Of a DNA stretch of 7,003 bases, positions 1 to 5,897 are shown piece after piece. The DNA lies in the NCBI GenBank assembly GCA_946612185.1, contig CAMOEP010000111.1:1-7003 (forward strand), read 5' to 3'. Below the pieces are notes generated by a model. The model saw only the letters and a program-made list of their open reading frames with translations. It was not told the origin of the DNA and made no database searches. Source of the stretch: an uncultured Ruminococcus sp. GTDB taxonomy: Bacteria > Bacillota > Clostridia > Oscillospirales > Ruminococcaceae. Numbering within the stretch: position 1 is the stretch's first letter; each line of letters starts with the position of its first letter. Both the position numbers and the translations under genes were made by a program.

Positions 1-486
1 TGCGATATTTACCAGGTTACTTTTCAGCCACGCCTCGTCAGCGAAGTTGTCGTGGTAGCCGATCTCGCACAGAACAGCCACAGCCTTAGTCCGCAGAACC
101 TCCCCCAGCGTGTAAGTGGGAACAGCCCTTACCTTGTCGGGGAGGGGGTAGATGCTTTTGAGGTTATTGGCGATGATATTGGCAAGCCGTTCGCTGGACT
201 GACTTGAGGGGGCGAAATAGATGTCGATACCTCTGAGTTTTCCGGCGAGACTTTCAGGAGCGGCATTTGAGTGGAGCGCCAGGTGAACGTCATACGTCCC
301 GGCGTTTGAATCCGCAATAGCGCCCTGCACATTCCGTTCCGGGTCATTGCGAACGAATCGGATACCGCAGGAGCGCAGATAAGGTTCAAGGCGGTCAGCG
401 AGGAGGTTCATGTAAAGCTCCTCATTGCCGTCAGTAGCGTACTGATTCCACTCCTGAGTGGAGGGACTTAAAAATACCTTTGGCAT
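1..486 (-). CDS. N-acetylmuramoyl-L-alanine amidase (Amidase_3 type), 3' end cut by window edge
   Basis: Probable zinc amidase that cleaves the bond between N-acetylmuramic acid and L-alanine in peptidoglycan. The 162 visible residues have the Amidase_3 layout: a beta strand opening with VFLSPST (residues 4-10), an acidic pair at E22-E23, the hallmark LHSNA at 71-75 with H72 as a zinc ligand, and a late CEIGYHDN (140-147) whose E141 matches the catalytic glutamate. The usual first-strand DPGHGG histidine is missing and replaced by SPSTQEWNQY. I recall this from a clostridial subgroup, so it looks like a variant rather than damage. The ATG at 486 is supported by AAAGGAAG at 493-500, six bases upstream. 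There is no signal peptide, so export or a lysis-dependent role is unclear. It lies 67 bases downstream of the serine hydrolase on the same strand. The C-terminus, possibly with wall-binding repeats, is outside the window. Family call is confident; physiological role is not. Confidence 0.88.
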   Translation of the reverse strand, partial: MPKVFLSPSTQEWNQYATDGNEELYMNLLADRLEPYLRSCGIRFVRNDPERNVQGAIADSNAGTYDVHLALHSNAAPESLAGKLRGIDIYFAPSSQSSERLANIIANNLKSIYPLPDKVRAVPTYTLGEVLRTKAVAVLCEIGYHDNFADEAWLKSNLVNIA

Positions 487-527
487 AGAGATCTTCCTTT
501 CAGCATGGAGTGAGGCAATCCTCATTT

Positions 528-556
528 ATTATATGCCGAAAGTGGCTGGTGGTTTA
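528..556 (-). promoter_or_regulatory. Possible promoter of the amidase gene
   Basis: On the minus strand a perfect TATAAT (528-533) lies 17 bases from TAAACC (551-556), which matches only three of six positions of the -35 consensus. Transcription would begin near 521 and give a leader of about 35 bases before the amidase ATG. The -35 element overlaps the last codon of the serine hydrolase. The good -10 and suitable spacing support it; the poor -35 makes it tentative. Read-through from the upstream gene is the alternative. Confidence 0.4.
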
Positions 557-1714
557 CTTGCGCACAAGGCAGTCGTAGACGATGCGGTTCATTTCAGCCG
601 CCTGCCAGGTCGTACCAGCGCCGGCTATCTGGGTAAAGTAGAGGGTAGTTATGCCGGTTACGGGGTCGGCGGAGAAGTAAGTACCCGTCCAGCCGTCCCA
701 GCCAAGCTCACCCATGCCGGTCTTGATCTGGGCAATGTCAGGATCGGTCATGATGCGGACGAAGCAGCCGTAATTATAGCCGGAAAGTCTGTCCCAGAGG
801 GCATTTTGTTCACTTGTGAGCCGAGGAGAGGTCATGAACTGAAACGCCTTTTCGCTCATAAGCCTTACTCCCTGAAACTCGCCGCCGTTTGTCAGGCATC
901 TTGCGAAGCGGGAGTAGTCGTCGATAGTGGACACAAGCCCTGCGCCGCCGGACTCGAAAGCCGGGGGACGGGTGTAGTCAGTCAGACCCAGGTAATTATT
1001 ATGGTCAGCGGTAAGAGTGCCGTCCTTCCAGTTATAAAGGGCAGCGAAACGAGAGCGCTTGTCCTCCGGCACGAAGAATCCGGTATCATTCATACCAAGC
1101 GGCTCGAAGATATTCACCCGGAGGAAATCGCTGTAGCGCATACCGGAGAGTTTCTCGATAACAGCGCCCATGATGTCGGCGGAGATGCCGTAGTCCCAGC
1201 GGGTGCCGGGTTCAAAGGCGAGGATAAGATCGCCGGAATTCCGGGCAAATTCATTGGTGGTCATATCAGTACCATTTTCCTGCCGCTCGATGATCTGGTC
1301 GAAAAGTTTACCGGAGGAGCATACCGCCTTATTGAAGTTATTGGCGTAGCACAGCCCGGAGGTCATGGTCAGCAGATGAAGAATGGTGATATCATTGCGG
1401 CACGCAGTCACTTCGCCTGAGTTGTCCAGGCAGACCATTTCGGAGAACTCCGGGAAAACCTCTTTCAGGAGCATATCCGGGCGGAGCAGACCCTTGTCCA
1501 TGAGTATCATCGCCGCCGCCGATGTGATAGGTTTAGAGAGGGAGAACAGGCGGCAGATGGTGCTGCGGCTCATGGGGATACCAGTTTCCCTGTCAGCAAA
1601 TCCGAAAGCGCCTGAGTAAAGTTCATCATCGCCCTTGAAAACCAGACAGGAAGCGCCTATAGCCTGTCCGGAGTCTATCGCCTGGGAAATGACGCTGGAG
1701 ATTTGTTTTTCCAT
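554..1714 (-). CDS. Serine hydrolase, beta-lactamase / family VIII esterase fold
   Basis: A 386-residue protein of the Beta-lactamase (PF00144) superfamily, which includes class C beta-lactamases, D-aminopeptidases and family VIII esterases. The nucleophile motif SLSK (S58-K61) follows the strand and helix typical of the fold. Y175 in TRWDYGISAD (171-180) matches the second catalytic motif, here YGIS rather than the YxN of true class C enzymes. LLTMTSGL (114-121), SGGAGL (255-260) and WTGTYF (342-347, in place of the KTG/HxG box) complete the pattern. The N-terminus is soluble with no signal peptide or lipobox, so it is probably cytoplasmic and not a secreted antibiotic-resistance enzyme; the substrate is unknown. 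The ATG at 1714 has AGGTGA (1719-1724) just upstream, overlapping the stop codon of the preceding small gene 8 bases away. The two are therefore likely co-transcribed and translationally coupled. Confidence 0.88.
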   Translation of the reverse strand: MEKQISSVISQAIDSGQAIGASCLVFKGDDELYSGAFGFADRETGIPMSRSTICRLFSLSKPITSAAAMILMDKGLLRPDMLLKEVFPEFSEMVCLDNSGEVTACRNDITILHLLTMTSGLCYANNFNKAVCSSGKLFDQIIERQENGTDMTTNEFARNSGDLILAFEPGTRWDYGISADIMGAVIEKLSGMRYSDFLRVNIFEPLGMNDTGFFVPEDKRSRFAALYNWKDGTLTADHNNYLGLTDYTRPPAFESGGAGLVSTIDDYSRFARCLTNGGEFQGVRLMSEKAFQFMTSPRLTSEQNALWDRLSGYNYGCFVRIMTDPDIAQIKTGMGELGWDGWTGTYFSADPVTGITTLYFTQIAGAGTTWQAAEMNRIVYDCLVRK

Positions 1715-1722
1715 AAATTCAC

Positions 1723-1914
1723 CTACTTCTTTTTCTTGCCGTCCAGCCTGGCATCATAGGAGATACCTGTACCGGGTAGTGAAGCGGTGACTTTCTTGCT
1801 GCTAACAGTAAGTTTGAGTTTTTTGCCACCGATTGTAAGACTTGGATTTTTCTTATTGGCATTGATCTTGACCAGTTTACCAAGTTTAATGTCTTTACGA
1901 ATATGCAGACCCAT
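1723..1914 (-). CDS. Small basic DUF4236-like protein
   Basis: A 63-residue protein with 15 lysines and a KKKK C-terminus, so strongly basic. The opening MGLHIRK, the middle LTIGGKK (26-32) and the late LPGTGISY (46-53) match the DUF4236 pattern as I recall it (N-terminal FRKS-like segment, glycine-containing turn, PGTGxSY). The family is small and of unknown function, often found as a short stand-alone protein or an N-terminal module. The alternating short hydrophobic stretches suggest a small beta-rich fold. There is no membrane segment or signal peptide. The start is well supported by AAAGGAG (1924-1930) nine bases upstream and a strong promoter further out. It is the first gene of a unit that continues into the serine hydrolase. 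The family assignment comes from memory of the motif, not from a search. Confidence 0.75.
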   Translation of the reverse strand: MGLHIRKDIKLGKLVKINANKKNPSLTIGGKKLKLTVSSKKVTASLPGTGISYDARLDGKKKK

Positions 1915-1946
1915 TATTTAACACTCCTTTATAAATATATGATAAC

Positions 1947-1975
1947 ATTATAGCAAATAATCTTTGCATAGTCAA
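1947..1975 (-). promoter_or_regulatory. Strong sigma-A promoter for the DUF4236 / serine hydrolase genes
   Basis: Minus strand: TTGACT (1970-1975), a 17-base spacer, then perfect TATAAT (1947-1952). This is one mismatch from the full vegetative consensus at ideal spacing. The predicted start is near 1940, giving a leader of about 25 bases that contains the AAAGGAG ribosome binding site. No operator-like inverted repeat is evident, which suits constitutive expression. Confidence 0.82.
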
Positions 1976-2036
1976 GAGTAATTCTGTAAAATCTGTATAT
2001 ATGTTGACTTGCGGGAGAATAATTATGCTGTTGCAC

Positions 2037-2065
2037 TTGCGTTTCGGGGGATTCCGTGGTATAAT
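2037..2065 (+). promoter_or_regulatory. Promoter of the folate operon
   Basis: Plus strand: TTGCGT (2037-2042), a 17-base spacer, then perfect TATAAT (2060-2065) preceded by TGG, an extended -10 element. The start would be near 2072, leaving a leader of about 50 bases before the HD-domain gene. That is too short to hold a tetrahydrofolate riboswitch. It is divergent from the minus-strand promoter, with about 60 bases between the two -35 elements. I see no clear operator palindrome in that gap. Confidence 0.7.
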
Positions 2066-2121
2066 TTTAGGGTGAATCGGTTCTGCGATACAGCATGATG
2101 ATGTATTAAAGGAAGGATAAA

Positions 2122-2604
2122 ATGGAACTTGAACTGACTAACAGGATACTCAGAAATGAGTTGTTCTGCGCAACACTCAGCCAGATAGAGAATCTGGAAA
2201 AAGGGCGGATATTCTGCGGACACAGCCTGCCTCACCTGCTCGACACCGCAAGGATAGCGCTTATCCTGTGCCGGGAAAGGGGAATAAGCGCCGACGCTGA
2301 CGTGATATACTCCGCCTCCCTGCTGCACGACATCGGCAGGGCGGCACAGTATACCGACGGGACTCCCCACGACGAAGCCGGGTGCATAATAGCGGAGGAA
2401 ATACTCCGGCAGGTGGACTGTGACGAGGAAAAAACGCAGGAGATACTCCGGCTTGTGGCATCGCACAGGAAAGGCGGCGGAGAGGATACTGTGGAAGGTA
2501 TCTTCTGCATTGCGGACAAGAAGTCCCGGCTGTGTTTTGCCTGCCCTGCGCAGAGCGAGTGCAACTGGAGCATGAATAAACGAAATATGAAGATAGAGGT
2601 GTAG
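2122..2604 (+). CDS. HD-domain metal-dependent phosphohydrolase, first gene of the folate operon
   Basis: A 160-residue HD-superfamily protein. Probable metal ligands are H38 (PHLLDTARIA), H69-D70 in SLLHDIGRA, H83 in PHDEAG, H115 in ASHRKG and D132 in IADKKSR. This is the H...HD...H...H...D arrangement of a complete, active-looking domain. After it comes a cysteine motif, CFAC then C147 (C138, C141, C147) followed by NW. The start ATG has AAGGAAGG (2109-2116) five bases upstream. It ends three bases before folP and shares its transcript. HD enzymes hydrolyse phosphate esters of nucleotides and related molecules, and the archaeal HD enzyme MptB acts on dihydroneopterin cyclic phosphate. By context I infer that this one removes phosphate from dihydroneopterin (tri)phosphate, the step before FolB. 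The fold is confident; the substrate is a hypothesis, with a housekeeping nucleotidase as the main alternative. Confidence 0.85.
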   Translation: MELELTNRILRNELFCATLSQIENLEKGRIFCGHSLPHLLDTARIALILCRERGISADADVIYSASLLHDIGRAAQYTDGTPHDEAGCIIAEEILRQVDCDEEKTQEILRLVASHRKGGGEDTVEGIFCIADKKSRLCFACPAQSECNWSMNKRNMKIEV

Positions 2605-2607
2605 AAA

Positions 2608-3432
2608 ATGCTTATAGGAAATAGAAATTTTGATACTGACAAGGGCTGCTTCATCATGGGAATACTTAACGTTACGCCGGATTCGTTCTCGGACGGCGGA
2701 AAGTACAACGAGATAGACAAGGCACTTTTCCGGACTGAGCAGATGATGAAAGAGGGCATGGATATTCTCGACATCGGCGGCGAGTCCACCCGACCGGGCT
2801 ACACTCCCGTAAGCGACGAGGAGGAGATAAGCCGTACAGCGCCGGTGATCTCCGCAGTCAAGGAGCGCTTTGACGTGCCGGTTTCCCTGGACACTTACAA
2901 GCATACGGTGGCTGAAGCCGGTATCGAAGCCGGTGCAGACCTTATAAACGATATCTGGGGACTGCGCTGGGACAGCGGCGAAATGGCGGAGCTGATAGCG
3001 AAAACCGGTGTTGCCTGCTGTCTTATGCACAACCGTCACGATACCGACTACCGCAATTTCTTCCAGGACATGATCTCGGATATGCAAAAGACCGTTGACA
3101 TCGCCCTCGCCGCAGGTATCGACGAAAGCCGGATAATACTCGACCCCGGTGTGGGATTTGCAAAAAGCTATGAGCAGAACCTTGAAGCCATCCGCCGCCT
3201 TAACGAGTTCAAGCGCAAGCTTGGATTCCCTGTACTTCTGGGAACTTCCCGTAAATCGGTGATCGGACTTACCCTTGACCTGCCGTCAGATGAGCGTGTT
3301 GAGGGAACTATCGCCACAAGCGTCATGGGAGTGATGAAAGGCGCATCGTTCCTGCGTGTACACGATATCGCTGCCAATTCAAGAGCAGTCCGCATGACCC
3401 AGGCGATAATGGAAGGAGTAAAAATTGGATAA
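2608..3432 (+). CDS. folP: Dihydropteroate synthase
   Basis: Condenses 6-hydroxymethyl-dihydropterin diphosphate with p-aminobenzoate to give 7,8-dihydropteroate in the cytoplasm; it is the sulfonamide target. At 274 residues it has the usual bacterial length and an intact set of TIM-barrel motifs: NVTPDSFSDGG (21-31), DIGGESTRPG (55-64), D95 in SLDTYKH, N114-D115, MH at 140-141, DPGVGFAKS (179-187), LLGTSRKS (210-217) and the final RVHD (250-253). These cover the pterin-pocket Asp and Asn, the Lys, and both diphosphate-binding Arg. Both substrate loops look ordinary, with no insertion of the kind seen in Sul resistance enzymes. The start has GAGGTG (2596-2601) six bases upstream, inside the end of the HD gene. 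The 3' end overlaps the folB-folK start by 8 bases. Confidence 0.97.
   Translation: MLIGNRNFDTDKGCFIMGILNVTPDSFSDGGKYNEIDKALFRTEQMMKEGMDILDIGGESTRPGYTPVSDEEEISRTAPVISAVKERFDVPVSLDTYKHTVAEAGIEAGADLINDIWGLRWDSGEMAELIAKTGVACCLMHNRHDTDYRNFFQDMISDMQKTVDIALAAGIDESRIILDPGVGFAKSYEQNLEAIRRLNEFKRKLGFPVLLGTSRKSVIGLTLDLPSDERVEGTIATSVMGVMKGASFLRVHDIAANSRAVRMTQAIMEGVKIG
3414..3427 (+). promoter_or_regulatory. Ribosome binding site that fixes the TTG start of folB-folK
   Basis: AGGAG (3414-3418), within GGAAGGAG, lies six bases before TTG at 3425-3427. No ATG or GTG in frame is better placed, and translation from TTG yields the conserved FolB N-terminus at once. The site is inside the last codons of folP, so initiation probably depends on ribosomes terminating there. 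Confidence 0.8.
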
Positions 3433-4243
3433 GATCTGTATTGACGACCTGAAAATATTTGCCCGTCACGGCGTTTTCGAGCATGAGAACATAAACGGTC
3501 AGAACTTCTACGGGAGCGCTGTGATGTATGTTGACACAGAGCGTGCCGGTATACACGACAGCCTGGAGGATTCAGTGGACTACGGCAGCGTCAGCCTGCT
3601 TATCCGGAAGGTCATGACCGAGAATACCTACAAGCTCATCGAGACAGCAGCCCAGGCAGTCGCCACGGCAGTTCTTAGTAATTTCAGCCTTGTGGAGAAG
3701 ATAGAAGTGGAGATACGCAAGCCGGAAGCTCCTGTTCCAATGGAATTCCGGTCGGTGTCCGTCCGGATAGAACGAAGCTGGCATACAGCCGTTATTGCGT
3801 TCGGGTCGAACATTGGCGACAGCCGTGGATATATAACCGGGGCAATAAATGCGCTGGAAAATTCGCCATATATCAAGAATCTCCTGCCCTCGCAGCTAAT
3901 GGTCACCAAGCCCTACGGCTACACCGACCAGAGCGACTTCCTCAACGGCGCAGCCATATGCAAGACCATACTCTCCCCCCACGGACTCCTTGACCTGCTC
4001 CACGACATCGAGAACGAAGCCGGCAGGAAACGTGAGATACACTGGGGTCCCCGAACACTTGACCTTGACATAATCTTCTACGACGATATAACAATGAATG
4101 ACCCTGACCTTATCATACCTCATGCGGATATGCACAACCGGAACTTTGTTCTTGCGCCCCTTGCGCAGATAGCCCCGGACTATCGTCACCCGGTTTTCGG
4201 AAAGACAGTCAGGGAACTTCTGAGGGAGGTCAAGGCAAAATGA
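3425..4243 (+). CDS. folBK: Bifunctional dihydroneopterin aldolase / HPPK (FolB-FolK fusion)
   Basis: Two consecutive folate enzymes in one 272-residue chain. Residues 1-119 are FolB, which splits dihydroneopterin into 6-hydroxymethyl-dihydropterin and glycolaldehyde. E21 in HGVFEHEN, Y53 in VDYGSV, E73 in LIET and K99 in RKPEAPVP match the active-site residues. Residues 120-272 are FolK, which transfers diphosphate from ATP to that product: FGSNIGD (126-132), PYGYTDQSDFLNGA (163-176), HWGPRTLDLDII (206-217, with magnesium ligands D213 and D215) and PHADMHNRNFVLAPL (232-246). The junction at RSWHTAV has essentially no linker. The fusion delivers product straight to the next enzyme and then to FolP, encoded just upstream. 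Translation starts at TTG, overlapping folP by 8 bases, and the TGA overlaps the folA ATG as ATGA. The FolB-FolK fusion is known in several bacteria. Confidence 0.96.
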   Translation: MDKICIDDLKIFARHGVFEHENINGQNFYGSAVMYVDTERAGIHDSLEDSVDYGSVSLLIRKVMTENTYKLIETAAQAVATAVLSNFSLVEKIEVEIRKPEAPVPMEFRSVSVRIERSWHTAVIAFGSNIGDSRGYITGAINALENSPYIKNLLPSQLMVTKPYGYTDQSDFLNGAAICKTILSPHGLLDLLHDIENEAGRKREIHWGPRTLDLDIIFYDDITMNDPDLIIPHADMHNRNFVLAPLAQIAPDYRHPVFGKTVRELLREVKAK

Positions 4244-4731
4244 TAAGCATGATAGCAGCCGTATCAGCGTCGGGAGTTATCGGCGCAGGCGGCGGCATAC
4301 CGTGGAATATTCCGGAGGATCTGGCGCATTTCCGGAAAGTGACGACCGGCAGCTCGGTTATAATGGGGCGCAGGACGTTTGAGAGTATCGGCAGACCATT
4401 GCCGGGGCGGTACAATATCGTGGTGACTTCCGGAAGCGTTCCGGCGGAAAGTGCAGCGAGCCTTGAAGAAGCCATAGAAAAAGCCCGTAAAGCGGCGAAT
4501 TCCGACGAGTGGCGCAGCGAGATATTTCTCATAGGCGGCGGCAGGATATACGCCGAGGGAATGGGCATAGCAGACCGCATCTACCTGACTGAACTGTACG
4601 ACGACTACCACGGCGATACCTATTTCCCGGAAATAGACCCGGCAGTTTTCAGCCTTACAAGCTTTCAGGAGTGTCCGGAACTTCGCCTGCGCTTTTGCGT
4701 ATATGACAGAAAGGCAGGGGACGTATGCTGA
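4240..4731 (+). CDS. folA: Dihydrofolate reductase
   Basis: NADPH-dependent reduction of dihydrofolate to tetrahydrofolate; the trimethoprim target. The 163-residue length is typical of chromosomal DHFR. Visible motifs are GVIGAGGGIPWNIPEDLAHF (12-31) with W22 and the catalytic acid D27, F31 in the substrate pocket, the NADPH-binding MGRRTFESIGRPLPGR (42-57), VVTSG (61-65), the FLIGGGRIY loop (96-104) and GDTYFPEID (124-132). The start overlaps the folB-folK stop as ATGA, with GGGAGG (4224-4229) ten bases upstream. The 3' end overlaps the permease start by 7 bases. Most bacteria keep DHFR beside thyA. Here it sits in the synthesis operon, so expression is tied to de novo folate production; no thyA is visible. 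Confidence 0.96.
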   Translation: MISMIAAVSASGVIGAGGGIPWNIPEDLAHFRKVTTGSSVIMGRRTFESIGRPLPGRYNIVVTSGSVPAESAASLEEAIEKARKAANSDEWRSEIFLIGGGRIYAEGMGIADRIYLTELYDDYHGDTYFPEIDPAVFSLTSFQECPELRLRFCVYDRKAGDVC

Positions 4732-5819
4732 AATTCATAAAAAGCCAGCCGGTACTGGTGATAGCGTTCATAGCGGCGCTGGTAACGGTATTTGTCGTGC
4801 CGCCGGACGCAGACTACGCCGGGTACATAAACCGAACAGTCCTCATACAGCTTTTCGGACTTATGGCAGCGGTAGCCGGACTTCGCAGCGCCGGAGTATT
4901 TGGCAGGATAACCGACATAATGCTCCGGAAAGCCGGAACAGTCCGCCGGCTTGCGGTGGTATTCACACTGCTTAACTTTTTCTCGTCAATGCTTGTTACC
5001 AACGACGTGGCGCTCATAACATTTGTGCCGCTTACGATACTGGTTTTCAGCGGGATAAAGGACGAAAAGAGCCGGATACTGACCATAGTACTTGAAACCG
5101 CAGCGGCGAACATGGGCAGTATGCTCACGCCGGTGGGTAATCCGCAAAACCTGTTCCTGTACGACACCTACAAGCTGACACCGCTGATATTCCTGAAAAC
5201 CATGCTGCCAAGCGGCGTGCTGAGCCTGGTACTGCTTCTGGCAATGACCTTGCTTTTGCCGGACAAAGACTGTCCCGGAGCGGAGCAGTCCGGCGGCAGT
5301 ATCGACAAGGTAAAGCTTGGGGGATTTGCAGGGCTTTTCCTCATGTGTCTGCTGACGGTGCTTCGGGTCGTGCCAGACCTTGTGTGCCTGGGAGCGGCAG
5401 TAGTGATCTGCCTTATATTCGACCGGAAAATACTTGCGAAGGTGGACTATGCGCTTCTTGCCACGTTCGTATGCTTTTTCATATTCGTTGGAAACATCGC
5501 AAGGATAGAGGCAGTCCGGGAGTTTTTCTCCGGGATACTCAGCGGCAGGGAACTGGTCGTATCAGTGCTTTTGTCGCAGGTGATAAGCAACGTGCCGGCG
5601 GCGGTAATGCTGTCGGGGTTCACGGACAACGGAACGGCGCTTCTGCTGGGCGTAGACATTGGCGGACTTGGCACGATAATCGCATCCCTGGCGAGCCTTA
5701 TCTCGTTCCAGTTTTACCGCCAGTCCGAGGGAGCGCAGTCGGGCAGATATATGCTGGTGTTCACGGAAGTGAGCGTGGGACTGCTGATACCGCTTTTACT
5801 GCTGCAAGTCATAATATAA
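4725..5819 (+). CDS. Ion-transporter-superfamily permease (ArsB/NhaD/SLC13-like), substrate unknown
   Basis: A 364-residue polytopic membrane protein with about ten hydrophobic segments, for example near 9-25, 36-54, 76-90, 98-110, 160-179, 199-232, 242-258, 276-298, 305-327 and 345-364. Two pseudo-repeated halves carry the signatures of this superfamily: TNDVALITF (92-100) with MLTPVGNPQN (133-142) in the first half, and SNVPAAVML (288-296) with GVDIGGLGTI (309-318) in the second. These resemble the reentrant hairpin motifs of ArsB/NhaD anion permeases and SLC13 carboxylate transporters. It is slightly shorter than usual. The ATG overlaps folA by 7 bases (ATGCTGA), with AGGGG (4716-4720) only four bases upstream, so it depends on folA translation. 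Context suggests transport of a folate-linked compound, but citrate, dicarboxylate or another anion is equally allowed. The superfamily is clear; the substrate is not. Confidence 0.85.
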   Translation: MLKFIKSQPVLVIAFIAALVTVFVVPPDADYAGYINRTVLIQLFGLMAAVAGLRSAGVFGRITDIMLRKAGTVRRLAVVFTLLNFFSSMLVTNDVALITFVPLTILVFSGIKDEKSRILTIVLETAAANMGSMLTPVGNPQNLFLYDTYKLTPLIFLKTMLPSGVLSLVLLLAMTLLLPDKDCPGAEQSGGSIDKVKLGGFAGLFLMCLLTVLRVVPDLVCLGAAVVICLIFDRKILAKVDYALLATFVCFFIFVGNIARIEAVREFFSGILSGRELVVSVLLSQVISNVPAAVMLSGFTDNGTALLLGVDIGGLGTIIASLASLISFQFYRQSEGAQSGRYMLVFTEVSVGLLIPLLLLQVII

Positions 5820-5821
5820 CG

Positions 5822-5868
5822 AAAGCCGTGTCTTTGTCGGAAGTGACAAAAGGCACGGCTTGTTTTTA
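5822..5868 (+). terminator. Intrinsic terminator of the folate operon
   Basis: AAGCCGTG (5823-5830) pairs with CACGGCTT (5854-5861). An inner TTTGTC (5833-5838) pairs with GACAAA (5845-5850) around a six-base loop. Between them T5831-G5853 and C5832-G5852 can pair with A5851 bulged, giving a nearly continuous 16-pair stem. GTTTTT follows directly. It begins three bases after the permease stop. On the minus strand the stem is followed only by TCGTTATATT, so it would serve the convergent gene poorly. Confidence 0.92.
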
Positions 5869-5897
5869 TGTATATGTACGAAGTTCCGGGGATATTT

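Noticed and set aside
458..1420. 320-residue open frame on the plus strand
   Set aside because: It lies opposite the serine hydrolase, whose catalytic motifs are clear. The product shows no recognisable domain and there is no convincing ribosome site.
554..1714. Antibiotic-resistance class C beta-lactamase
   Set aside because: There is no signal peptide, the YxN motif is YGIS and the KTG box is WTG. This fits the esterase/peptidase side of the fold better.
2004..2032. TTGACT at 2004-2009 as an additional plus-strand -35 element
   Set aside because: At 17 bases the -10 position reads GCTGTT. The nearest passable hexamer, TATGCT, leaves only 14 bases of spacing.
2066..2121. Tetrahydrofolate riboswitch in the folate operon leader
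   Set aside because: The leader after the predicted start is about 50 bases and shows no suitable stem set, so there is no room for the known classes.
2023..3087. 354-residue open frame on the minus strand
   Set aside because: It is antisense to the HD gene and folP, both with intact motifs. It arises from codon bias in GC-rich coding sequence.
2608..3432. Sulfonamide-resistant FolP variant
   Set aside because: The NVTPDSFSDGG and STRPG loops are standard, with no insertion or obvious resistance substitution.
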